DNA from: Bicyclus anynana
Lineage: Eukaryota > Arthropoda > Insecta > Lepidoptera > Nymphalidae
Length of the DNA: 64,000 bases
Assembly (NCBI RefSeq): GCF_947172395.1
Contig: NC_069093.1
Span: 3,011,561 to 3,075,560, forward strand
Direction: 5' to 3'
Part shown: one piece after another, positions 1-12,500 of the stretch
Layout of the letters: each line of letters begins with the position of its first letter
Numbering within the stretch: the stretch's first letter is position 1
Program-made: the position numbers and the translations under genes
The notes under the pieces: model-generated
What the model was told of the DNA's origin: nothing
Seen by the model: only the letters and a program-made list of their open reading frames with translations
The model's database searches: none

Positions 1-596
1 CTGCACACTCGAAAAAAATGACGTCATGCGTCGTCCCCTCGCTCTATGGTGACCAACTTTTTTACAAGAAATAAAGTATATTCTGGTCTATGAATATTAT
101 TATTAAACAGTATTTTAGAAAAACAAACATTTTCTTTTGAAAAATGCAACCATTCCATCAGTATTTTCTAATGACGTCGTCACGTTCAACTATCGTAAGT
201 AAACCGACTAGGTATACAGACAACCGATTTTTTTTGGTTCGAAGGTTGGTTAAAATCACAGAGCAGAAAACGCTAAAAGCCCAACGCTTTTAAGTTAGAA
301 TGTAAAAATGAAAATAAAATATCAAAATTAGGTCAGATATTTTTTTGTATCGAAATATTAGACGGAACAGTTATCTATTGTTGAGTGGCACACGATTGTC
401 TGTTTTAGAAAAATTTGGCTACTGAAAGTAGAGACTGAAACGCCCGGAAAATTAAAAAATCATTTAAACAATTATGCGATTTTAGCCTCTACTTTCGTTA
501 GTCAAACTCTACTACTACTTCCCTTTTTTTTTAATTATTTTACGGCCCTGGATACTAGTCTTTTAAGGCGCTACAATGGTTGTTCCTTGTCCACAG
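1..596. other. l(2)gl intron end with a LINE 3' fragment
   Basis: Positions 1-231 are an inverted copy of 10010-10240, part of a non-LTR retrotransposon. From 232 to 575 the DNA is AT-rich and unassigned, with a CTACTTTC motif near 428 (as its reverse complement) and 489. The acceptor of the first window exon is CCACAG, ending at 596. Confidence 0.7.
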
Positions 597-3500
597 ACAG
601 TGCAGCACGGCTTTCCACACAGAGCGTCCGCGCTCGCCTGGGACCCGCTGCTGAGGCTGTGCGCGCTCGGCACAGCCACAGGCGCCCTCAAAGTGTACGG
701 CCGGCCCGGCGTCGAGCTGTACGGACAACACACCAACCCCGACTCGGCTGTCACACACATACAGTTTATACCTGGTAAGTATATGTTTCATCATTATCAA
801 CCCATATTCGTCACTGCTAAGCTCGAGTCTTCTCTCAGAATGAGAGGGGTTAGACCAAATAGTCCACCACGCTGGCCCAATGCGGATTGGCACACTTCCC
901 ACACGCAGAGAGTTAAGAAAATTCTTAGGTGTGCAGGTTGCCTCACGATGTTTGTCCTTCGCCGTTTGAGACATGTGTAAAGATATTTAATTTCTAAAAA
1001 TGCACATTACTCAAAACAAACTCGAACAACGACTTTCTTTATTCTTCATCATTCATCATTATCAACCCTTGTTCGGCTCACTGCTGCGAGTCTCCTCTCA
1101 TAATGAGAGAGGTTAGACCAAATAGTCCACCACGCTGGCCCAATGCGGATTGGCTTCACATACGCAGAGATTTAAGAAAATACTCAGGTACGCAGGTTTC
1201 CTCACGATGTTTGTCCTTCACCGTTTGAGACACGTTTAAAGATATTTTTTTTTAAATGCACATAACTGAAAAGTTGGAGGTGCATACCCTAGACCGAATT
1301 CGATCGAATTCGTACACCCTCCAGAATCCCCCTACCCTAGACCGAATTCGATCGAATTCGGTCTAGGGTAGGGGGATTCTGGAGGGTGTACGAATAAATT
1401 TGATCCGGGGCATGCACCTCTAACTTTTCAGTTGTGTGCATTTTAAGAAATGAAATATCACGTGTCTCAAACGGTGAAGGAAAAATGTTGTGAGGAACCC
1501 GCATATCAGAGAACTTTTTTATTCTCTGCGTGTGTGAAGTCTGCCAATCCGTATTATGCCAGCGTGGTGGACTATTAGCCTAACCCCACTCATTCTGAGA
1601 GAAGACTTGAACTCAGCAGTAAGCCGAATATGGATTGATTTAGATGAATGAAGAAAAATAAAGAAAGTCGTTGTACGGGGTTTCCATGCGGACAAAGTCG
1701 CTGGCGTCCGCTAATCTGTACTATAATACCACATGTATACATAGTACAATTGTACATGTCCTATATCATTACAAACAAACTGTCGTATGCGAAAAATATA
1801 GTAGTCCTCAAGTTATTAGACCGTGTCCGCGTATCAAATGGAGTAGTAACACACCTACGAACACAACATAGCTTGATACAAGCCTTGCGTGTCCACGCTT
1901 GGTTAGATCGCTGCAAACTATACATATAAAGAGCATGACTATGTTTATATATTTGCCAAGTAGGTATCTACTTTGCAAGAAGACCTCCGAGAGCATTTGC
2001 CGAGGCTTCGCTTTTTGTACATTTTGACGATCAAATTAATTCATTTCATATTCTGCCATCTGCCTCTATCAGATGGATGGTATCTACATGGTAGATAGAG
2101 ACACACTATATAATATACTAGCGACGTCTGCGATTTCGTCCGTCCTAAGACCTCCTTAATCTGGCCCTCTCGCAAAATCCGTTCTTAGCGGACGTCGACT
2201 AATTATTAACTACTTCCCTGCCAAATGTTATATTTATACGTCGAGTGGTTATCGATATTTCGTGTTGAGTGGTGGCATTTTATTTTATTTTCATTGCAGG
2301 CAGCGGACAGTTAATATCACTATGCGACGACAACAGCCTACATTTATGGGAGATCAACGAGAAATCTCTTGTAGAGCTCAAAACACACGTGTTCGAAGGC
2401 AAGAACAAGAAGATATCGGCGCTATGCGTGGAATCCTCCGGCAAGAACCTTCTGCTGGGCACAGAGGGCGGGAACATTTACACCCTCGACTGCAATACAT
2501 TCACAATCAACGAGGACGTCATATATCAAGATGTTGTTATGCAAAAGTAAGGGAATTATTGTCGTCATTCTGTTTGCACCATGGTTTCCATTGCGGGTCG
2601 GTGTGCCGAGATTCATGGCTGACTGCCCGGACTAACAAAATCAACCATGGTTTTGTTAATGGTATATAATAAAAATAAGTCGATTTTTGCTTCCTGACGC
2701 TAAAATATATATTTATATATATTACTAGCGGACGCCCGCGACTTCGTCTGCGTAAAATTCGATGTCAATTTTACTACTATCCCCTAACCTAACCTACCCT
2801 ACCCCTACCCTACCCCTACCCTATCACTACCCCAACCCTACCACTGCCCCAACCCTACCCCTACCCTACCCCTACCTTACCTATACCCTACCCCAATCCT
2901 ACCCGTACCCTCCCCGTACCCTATCCCTTTCCTACCCCTATCCCACCCGTACCCCTATCTCACGCCTATCCTACCCCTACCCTGCCACTTCCCTATCCTA
3001 CCCGTACCTCTACCCTACCACTACCCTACCTCTACCCCGACCCTACCACTACCCTAAACCCGGCCCTAAACCTACCCTACCCCTACACTACCCCTACGCT
3101 TCCCTACCCGTACCCTAACCTACCCTGTAACTTCTCTATCTTACTCCTACCCTTAGCAAAATCGGTCCAGTCCTTCGAGAGTGGTGGTATGACCGTATAC
3201 TTATGACTTGACTTACGGTATATATATTTAAAACACAAAAGGCCTTTTTTCTTCTATATATCAGCTAATATACAGGAAGAAAATTTTTTTAGTGCGGATA
3301 TTTTTATATTTTGTACATAAACAAAATTTAATGATCACGTATTTTTTCTTTTTTTTTTTAACTCAAAAATAACAAAATTATCGTTAGCTAAAGTTATTTA
3401 CTTTTGAACAGAATTTTAGGGTCACCCTATTGTGCGTTTATTTTATTTTCGTTTGATACCTAAAGGACGTCACCAGATCACTTTTAAGCTGAATATATCT

Positions 3501-6500
3501 TGTTTAGTAATAATATGTACATTATTTTGTTATTTTAGAGACATAAATTAAAAAAAAAATTACATAAAATGTATCGAACTGTTTGTAGATTTATATTCTA
3601 TTAATGATACAGAACCACGAAAAAAAATATCCGCACTAAAGACCGAATCACCCTGTTTAGAAGATAGATATATGGTGTCGCGGACTTTTTTGTAGAACTT
3701 TTAAAGATACATAAAGTCTCCATATATTAATTTCAATTTTACACAATGGTTAAGGCAGCGCATGCGAATAAGTCTGCCTAAGAGGATTTTCGGTCCGACC
3801 TGTATGACAAAAACTGTGATAACTCGGCTAATATATATGATACCAATATAAAATATAGCCTATATATAGCACTCCCCGATAATGTAGCATAAATCTCCCT
3901 AGCGCCGTACAAAAATATGGTGTTTTTGCTCAACGCCATCTATTGGTAAATGGATAAAACGCCTACATAGAGTTTAGTAACCAAAAATGCTGATCCCTAT
4001 AAAATACGTAGAAACCTATAGAGGAAGGTTCAACTTAATTTGGCGGATGGCGCTTAAACATAAGCGGCATTCCGCCTTTTAGAAATTTTGTATTATCTCC
4101 GAAACTATTTAACTAATTAACATACTATAAAGGGCAAATCTTATCTCCATAACATCCTTGTGATTATTAAATAATTTATTTTGATAAGGATTTAAGTTAA
4201 GTAGCATAAATAATGACGCAAACCTAAGTATATAAAATTAATAATTTTTAAAACACAAAAGGTACTATATCTGCTAATGTATAGAAGATAGGTATATGGT
4301 GTCGCGGACTTTTTTGTAGAACTTTTAAAGATACATAAAGCCTCCATACATTAATTTCAATTTTACACAATGGTTAAGGCAGCGCATGCGAATAAGTCTG
4401 CCTAAGAGGATTTTCGGTCCGACCTGTATAACAAAAACTGTGATAACTCGGCTAATATATATGATACCAATATAAAATATAGCCTATAGCACTCCCCGAT
4501 AATGTAGCATTCTACTGGTGAAAGAATTTTTAAAATCGGACCAGTAGTTCCGAAGATTACCCCATTTAAAAAATGTGACAAACTTACAAACTTACAAACT
4601 TTACCTCTTTATAATATTAGTATAGATATATAATAATACTATTGACGGTCTCCGTGGCGCAGTGGTATGCGCGGTGGATTTACTAAACGGGGGTCCTGGG
4701 TTCAATCCCCGGCTGGACAAGTTACGGCCGTGGCTAGTTACCACCCTACCGACAAAGACGTACCGCCAAGCGATTTACCGCGCGCTTACCATTGCGCCAC
4801 GGAGGCCTCACTCTACTTATAATGCACCATGGTTTCCATTGCGGGTTGGTGTGCTTAGGAAGAATTGAATGAGTGGTGGTAATGGTATATAAAAAAATTA
4901 AAATTCAAACATACTCCTCCTCTCTCATAAAACGTCATCCAAAAAAAATATCCCTCTGCGACGCTCACTCACTCAATAATTCAATCACTGATTTTTTTTT
5001 TATTCAACTAGTAACAAAGGCTGCATATTATACCCACTGGATTAATGGAATGTGAACTACGAGGCTGATCTTGTATAAACCAGTTATAATATAAAGTTAA
5101 CGCAAAGTTGTATCATATTCCAGTTGTCCCGAAGACTTCAAAGTGAACCCCGGCGCGGTGGAGGCAGTGTGCGAGCACCCTAAGGTCCCCAGCCGGATCC
5201 TCATCGGCTACAACCGGGGGCTCGTGGTACTGTGGGATCGCGCCACCGCCACGCCGACACACACCATCGTGTGCAACCAGCAGCTGGAGAGCTTGTGTTG
5301 GAACGATGAAGGTAATTATGACTTTGGACGACACAAGCGAAGCGTGCGGTTTTTCGAATAGACCATGTGTTGTGAACTCAGACCAATTATTGTATAGGAC
5401 CTGCCTCGCTAGACGTTACTTTTTAGTCAAAGTACATGATCAACGATCTCGTGAGATTATATAAACTGTCTATAAAGTAATCGATGTTTCATAGTTTAAA
5501 TCGTGTTCATCGGTTAAATATCTCCGTAAAAATACCGTTTTGTGTAGTTAAATGGTGTAAAAAACGGTCAAAAACTTCTAGTTTAGTGTAAGATGTATAC
5601 GAAATCTAAGCTCGTTTTCCTCAGAAAATGACAGACAATTTTGTTCGTAAATTTGGGTGCGATACTGGTCTGAGGTTGTGAAGTATTGAGAGTTGCCCCC
5701 AAGACTTTAAAGTGAAGTTTGTGTTGGAACGATGAAGGTAAAAGGGTATGCCCATCCCCTACCCAGGCCTACCCTAACCAGCTGGAAATTTACTTATATC
5801 TAAAAAAATCTTGATAATACTAGGTACTTTAACCATTCGCTGCCCGCAAGTATTTTATCGAAAAGCCCGTCTGCGTTGAAGAAGCGAATGCTTTCAGTGA
5901 CAGTCATTCATGACAGTCAGGGAATGCGGTTTTAATCTACCGTTGTGAGCCATTTAAAAAATCTTTATATTCCTCTATCGCGCGGAGCATGATACTGTGC
6001 TCGCCTATTGCCCTTAGTTTACTTTATATTTTTTTACATCTCACGTAACGGATACGATGGGCGACCGATCGTCCATTTAGGAGTCAAGTCATTAATAATT
6101 AAATCATTACTTTATCAAAAAAAGTTTGCTACCACAATTATATTTATTTTGATTTCGAACCTTATGTACATGTGTTATAAAGGCGAACACTTCACATCGT
6201 CGCACAACGACGGGTCGTACGTGACGTGGGAGGTGGCGAGCACGGCCAGCGACCGGCCGCTGAAGGAGCCCGTCACGCCGTACGGTCCCTACCCGTGCAA
6301 GTCCATCACCAAGATCCTCAACAGAACCAGCGTGGACGGCGAGGAGGTCACCATATACGCGGGTAAAGAGATTGTTACTGAATAACGTTAGAATAACTAT
6401 AACAATGATGAATGAATAACGTTAGAATAGCCTACGCTATAGTCTGGCAAGTTCGTTGATGACACTCCCATGATATGCGGGCGGCGGGGGGAAGACTGCG

Positions 6501-7653
6501 CGGGTGTGAAACGCGTGGAGAGCGCGCACCATCGGTAGTGTTACGGACGAAGTTGCCAAACTAAAATATAGCTTTTGAATTTATATCACGGCATTTAGTT
6601 ATTGTTAGAACAGAAATAACTTCCATCGTATGAGTTTACTGTAATTCTAAGTCTAGTAAATCTTTAGGTAGAGCATGTGTCAACGACATATTTAGTGAAA
6701 AGAAAGTGTTAAATGTTCCTTGTCTGTGGGTGGTATTAACATTCATTATTTATATTATTGTAAAAAAGAGGTATTTGTACGAAGTTATTGCAGCAGTAAT
6801 GGTTTAATAAGAGGGTATTTGATGACTTGAGTTCAGTTCTTTGTTAAGTGTGAACACCGTCACGCTGCTAAGTGCTAGTCGCTGTCTCTGTTACTTTATT
6901 ATTTTTACTATTATAAAAAAAATATTATTTGTTTTAAGGTGGTATGCCAAGATCGCCATATTCAGACAAATTCACTGTAACGGTGCAACAAGGGGAGAAA
7001 CACGTCGCGTTCGACTTTACGAGTCGTGTAAGTATTGATTTTACATAATATCTTCATCATCATCATTATCACCTCATGATATCTACTATATAAAAATAAG
7101 TCGGGTTTCCTGACGCTATAACTCCAGAACGCACGAACCGAATTCCACGGTTTTGCATTCGTTGGAAAGGTTTCGGGCTCCGTGAGGTTTATAGCAAAGA
7201 AAAATTTCAACGTAGGGTAGGGGTAGGGGGTTGAAAGCTTACATCGAGTTTCACACGGACAAAGTCGCGGGCGTTCGCTAGTTAAAAAATAAAACTAAAC
7301 GCTTTGTGCTACAGGTGATCGACTTCTTCACAACTACCCCGGTCCCGCCAGACGGAGTCCCCCTGCAGGAGGTGCGGCCCGCCACGCCCGCGCAGATACA
7401 AGTGCAGACTGTCAACCAAGTCGCTGCTGCTTTGGTGAGTAGCTCAGACCAAATATATTATGGACTTGTATCGCACCCAAATTTACCATCGTAATTGTCT
7501 GTCATTTTTTGGGAGGGGGACGGGATAAACTCACACATTGAAAATATTTAACACATGAAATATTTTTTTATTTTTAATTTATTGAAAGCAATTTATTAAA
7601 AGTTTTGCAGTTTATTATTAGTTCTTAAATTGTATGAAAATTAAGAGTATCCT

Positions 7654-7713
<60 letters not shown>

Positions 7714-9540
7714 TATCATATCAGCCGATGGACGTCCACTGCAGGACATAGGCCTTTTGTAGCCTTTTGCCTACAAAAGTATCCTAATAATAAAACAATT
7801 TAGTAGAAATAACGGGGTATCTGCGATCATTACTTACGGAGCTACAGGGATTTAAAGGATCAATTTTGCCTGCCATCAATTCAAAATGCTCCATACTAAA
7901 TGGCACGAAAGAATGACGTCGTCGCAGAAAGAGATCGTTAAATATGTGTGGATATTCAAACAGAACAATATCTTTGTTATTTGTACGTTTATGTTTATGT
8001 TTATACTTTACGTAATGGTAAATGTCCATTGAATGTAAGAAACCTAAAAATGTATGAATTTTCATTTAATAGATTTTTAAATTTTATAAACAACACGATC
8101 TTAGTTCATGTCATTATCAACCCATATTCGCGCAATATTCGGCTCACTGCTGAGCTCGAGTCTCCTATCAGAACGAGAGGGGTTAGGCCAATAGTGACCA
8201 CGCTGGTCCAATGCGGATTGGCAGACTTCAAACACGCAGAGAATTAAGAAAATTCTCTGGTATGCAGGTTTCCTCATGATGTTTTCTTTCACCGTTAGAG
8301 ACACATGTATTTTCTTAAAATGTACACAACTGAAAAGTTGGAGGTGCACGCCCCGGACCAGATTGTAACTCACAGCCTCCGGAATCGGAGGCAGAGGTCA
8401 TATCCACTGGGCTACCACGGCTCCTACCCACGATCTTAGATATTCATGTATTTTTTACTTAATATTGAAATTGATTACCCGAATGTCTCATAAAAATAAA
8501 TATATTTAAACTTTGTCCTCATCCCTATTATAACTATCCATTATAACTGTTTCGCAGGTGGTGCTAGTGGAGGAGGAGCTGGTGGTGATCGACCTGTGCG
8601 ACGACAAATGGCGCCCGCTGCGGCTGCCGTACCTGGTGTCGGTGCACGCGTGCGCCGTCACCACCGCCACGCTCGTCGACAACGTCGCCGACAACGTGTA
8701 CGACAACATCGTCGCGGCGGGTGAGTGCTTGCGACTTGTGCGACGAGAGGTTCTTGTGAGCCTCCGATCCCCGGCTGGACCGACTGAGGTTTCTTAATTG
8801 GTCCAGCCCCTGTAGCCAAGTGGCGCGTCGATTCTCTGTCCACAATCGCAAAATGACATTTACTATCGACAGGTCACGTGATCAAGATCAATCATTCCCA
8901 TACATTTTTCTAGTTCTAGAAGCGTTTGCGATAGTAGAATGACAATCGTCGTGTCACTTGGCAGGTCTAGCTGGTGGGAGGCTGCGGCCGTGGCTTACCA
9001 GTCTATCGGCAAAGATGTACCGTCTAGCGATTTATCTTTCCGGTACGATGTGTAGAAACGGGTGTGAGTTTTCATCCTAGGTCTAACAAGTTAGCCCGCT
9101 TCCATCTTAGATTGCATAATCACTTATCATCCGGTGAGATTGTAATCAAGGGGTAACTCATAAAAAGTAAAAATACCTATACTTAAGATATCCTCGATGT
9201 GCAACCAACAAACAAATTGAAATTTAGGGTATAAATAGTAGCTAGTAAATCGTTAGTTTGTTTTCGTTGAATAACCTCTGACACTACTAAACCAATTGGA
9301 AAAATTCTTTCACTGTTAGAATGCTCCACTATCCCCGTGTGCTATAGGCTATATTTTATCCACATATTCCTACGGGAACGGGAACCACGCGGGTGAAATC
9401 GCGCGGCGTCTGCTAGTATCAGATAAAGTAAAGTAAGTGAGGGTAGGTATCGACTATCGACCTACCCTCTCGAGTGTTCGAGTGTTTAAATCAAGAACTG
9501 GACCGTTTTAATTAAATTTGATATCACAGACATATGATAG

Positions 9541-9599
<59 letters not shown>

Positions 9600-12500
9600 T
9601 GAACAGGCAACAAACAGACAGAGAACGTGTACTCCGAGAGCCCGTGGCCGATTTCGGGGGGTATCGTGGAGGGCTGCGAGCCGGCCGAGAGGCAGGTGCT
9701 GCTGACGGGCCACGAGGACGGCTCCGTGCGCTTCTGGGACGTGACTGGCGTGGTCATGACGCCGCTCTACAAGTACACCACTGCCACGCTCTTCAGGTTA
9801 CTGACCTACATATTACTTTCTTTTAATATATTTTTTTTTTATGTAGTAGGCTTGCGCTTGACCACAATCAAGCCTGATGGAAAGCAATGATGAGGTGTAA
9901 GATGAAGCGCGCTTGCCTAGAAGATGCCTATTCACTCTCGCCTTGAAGGTGCACAAATTATACGTGACAGGAAACACAGACGCCGGAAGGGCATTCCACA
10001 CTTTGGCACTATAGTAATAATCGGTTGTCTGTAAAGTCAGTTTACTGACAATAGTTGAACGTGACAATGTCATAAGAAAATACTGATGGAATGGTTGCAT
10101 TTTTGAAAAGAAAATGCTCGTGTTTTCTAAAATACTGTTTAATAATCTTCATAGACCAGAATATACTTTATTTCTTGTAAAAAAAGTTGGCAACTCTAGA
10201 GCGAGGGAACGACGCATGACGTCATCTTTTTTCGAGTTGTTGTCACGTCAATAATCTATTGCAGGAAGTCCCTTTGACTATAGAATAACAGTAAGATGAC
10301 AGTTTCTGTGGGGTATGCCCTCTCTTCACATAGACCAACACGCAGGCCAATACGCTGGCTAATATGTAACTTACGATCCCGGGGGCGCCCAGACTTAGAC
10401 CAATACGCCCTCTGAGCCGAGGTCCGAGTCTCAGAGGAGACGCCCTTAGAGAGTTGATCCACCCATCTATTCTGCTTCTGCCTTCGGGCCCCATGACGTG
10501 AAGCTTCTGCGCTCAGCCCGAACTTACCAGTGATTAAGGAGCCTACGGCATTTACACAGACAGATTTAAAAAAAAGCTGTCCAACAGAGTGTTTGGAAAC
10601 TGAAAAAGAGTATAACCCAACTTTCTGGCCAACGTGAGAAAGGGGGGGGGGGATTATTTAATGTTCCAATGCTGTATATCAGCTGTCTACCGTCAAAGTC
10701 CGTTCACCTAACTACTAACAAATACTTCAAAAAGTAGACAAACTAAAATAGTATATACAGAAGAAGCAGCAGCAAGTTATATTACGACAATAGCGAGATT
10801 AAAGATCGAGCATAGAAATTAATCAGATTAGTGAATTCAGAAAATGTTAGTAAGTTAATAGGTTATAAAATAACGTAAATAAATAATTTTATAGGTACAA
10901 AAAATAACCCCCTGTAATGTGATTTCCGTTCCCATGTTACATGCATCTACTTGTAGTATTCACAATCAGCCTTATTCATAAACATGCATTAGGATTAAAG
11001 CCTCAAATTTCGTCAAAGTAAAGTGAACTTTATATTTTAGTAATTAGGTGCACATTCACTCTGAAGAAAAATGAGATTTAGATCTTAATCCATGTGTATG
11101 AAATGGGGGAATAATATGTTTGTAGCATTATAAACTCTAGTTTATATTTATTTGCGGATAAACATAACTGTTTTTTTTTCCTTTTTTTTTGTCATTAAAC
11201 AAAACTTAGTATAGACCTAAGCTAGCGGCGTTAGGCTTGCATCGAAATATGTTCGTAGCTAACCGATTCATCTTTTGCTTATTGCTTACTATATTCGAAG
11301 TGGCCTGAAAAGATCGACTGCGAGGTAAAATTATTGTTTTAATTTCATTAAGACGCCAGCACACTTATAACACGCCACGCGATTAAGTTGCGCTGCTGAA
11401 TCAAAGTTAGTGAATATAGAAAACCCAATTATACTAAAACTAATCAAACAGTCCTTGACAGGCGCGTGTTTTGTACCGCGTGCTTGAGCTATGCGTTTTG
11501 CCAACAGTTGCAAATATTCGACGGAATATTATACATGAAGTTTCGTTCGTCTTAAATCGAAATCCCACATAATGTACCCAAAATATATCATCCATTAAGT
11601 GTTATTATAATTTAAAAAAAGTAGACGAACTAAATGACGCTATGCCGCTATGCGGCTCGTCAAAAGTTCAATGATTTCACACTTACGAAACTTACGGTAA
11701 TTTTTAATATTGTTAAGGGGTTTCTTGTATTGGACTACTAACTGTAGGGGCAGCTTTCAACAAAGTAAAGTCAGTGGCGTGTTACAAGGATGTTCCTTTA
11801 TCTTGTGTGTAGATTAGCTGCATGATTAGATGATGTTTGAATTTCATAACCGTAACATTTTTGCCCATTTTTAAATGAATTAAGTAAAAATAGGGTTACG
11901 AACTATCGTTTTTTTAGTTTTAGGCAGGTTAAAGTTACTAATTGACTAAATTTATGTGTTGCAAAATGCCATACTTTGGTAATCATTTCTATGTAGAAAT
12001 CCTACGTGTTTAGCCGATTAGTCATTTATTTGCGAAGAAAACTCTTTCAAGTGTTTCCATGTAGTATTTTTCTCTTTATTATAATATTAATTTACATTCT
12101 GCAGCGGTGAAGAGATAGGCGAAAACAATGACAGTCAAAACGACGAGGAGGAATGGCCGCCGTTCCGTAGAATTGGTACATTTGACCCCTACAGTGACGA
12201 CCCGAGACTCGCCGTTAAAAGAGTAAGTTTTAGCTTATGCAGGCCTAAGCTGCCTGTCCACAAAGCGGAGCGAGGTAGTGTAGCGGAAAAACGGAATAAT
12301 GCGGAGCGGAGTTGCAGACTATGTTAAATAAATAAATGTTAAATTTAATTTATTTAACCCTGCTCCGTTTGCCCGCTCCGCTTACCGGTTTTATATGTTT
12401 TTTTTTAAACTAGCTCGCAAGTCCCTGTCCACTTCAGAGGATCGGAGAATTTGTGCAATCCCATTGGTTAAAATTTCTCCGTTTCTCGGATCCGCTGCCT

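Noticed and set aside
2762..3118. A 118-codon Pro/Leu/Tyr-rich frame
   Set aside because: It is a translation of the CCTACCCCTA minisatellite inside a retroposon.
4649..4720. A possible tRNA gene (also at 34596, 46420-46470, 58440 and 20380)
   Set aside because: Box A and box B-like sequences are present, but each continues into a repeated SINE body and no full cloverleaf was found.
9486..9826. Frames with poly-His, poly-Asp or poly-Ile
   Set aside because: Produced by the (GAT)n microsatellite next to an l(2)gl exon.
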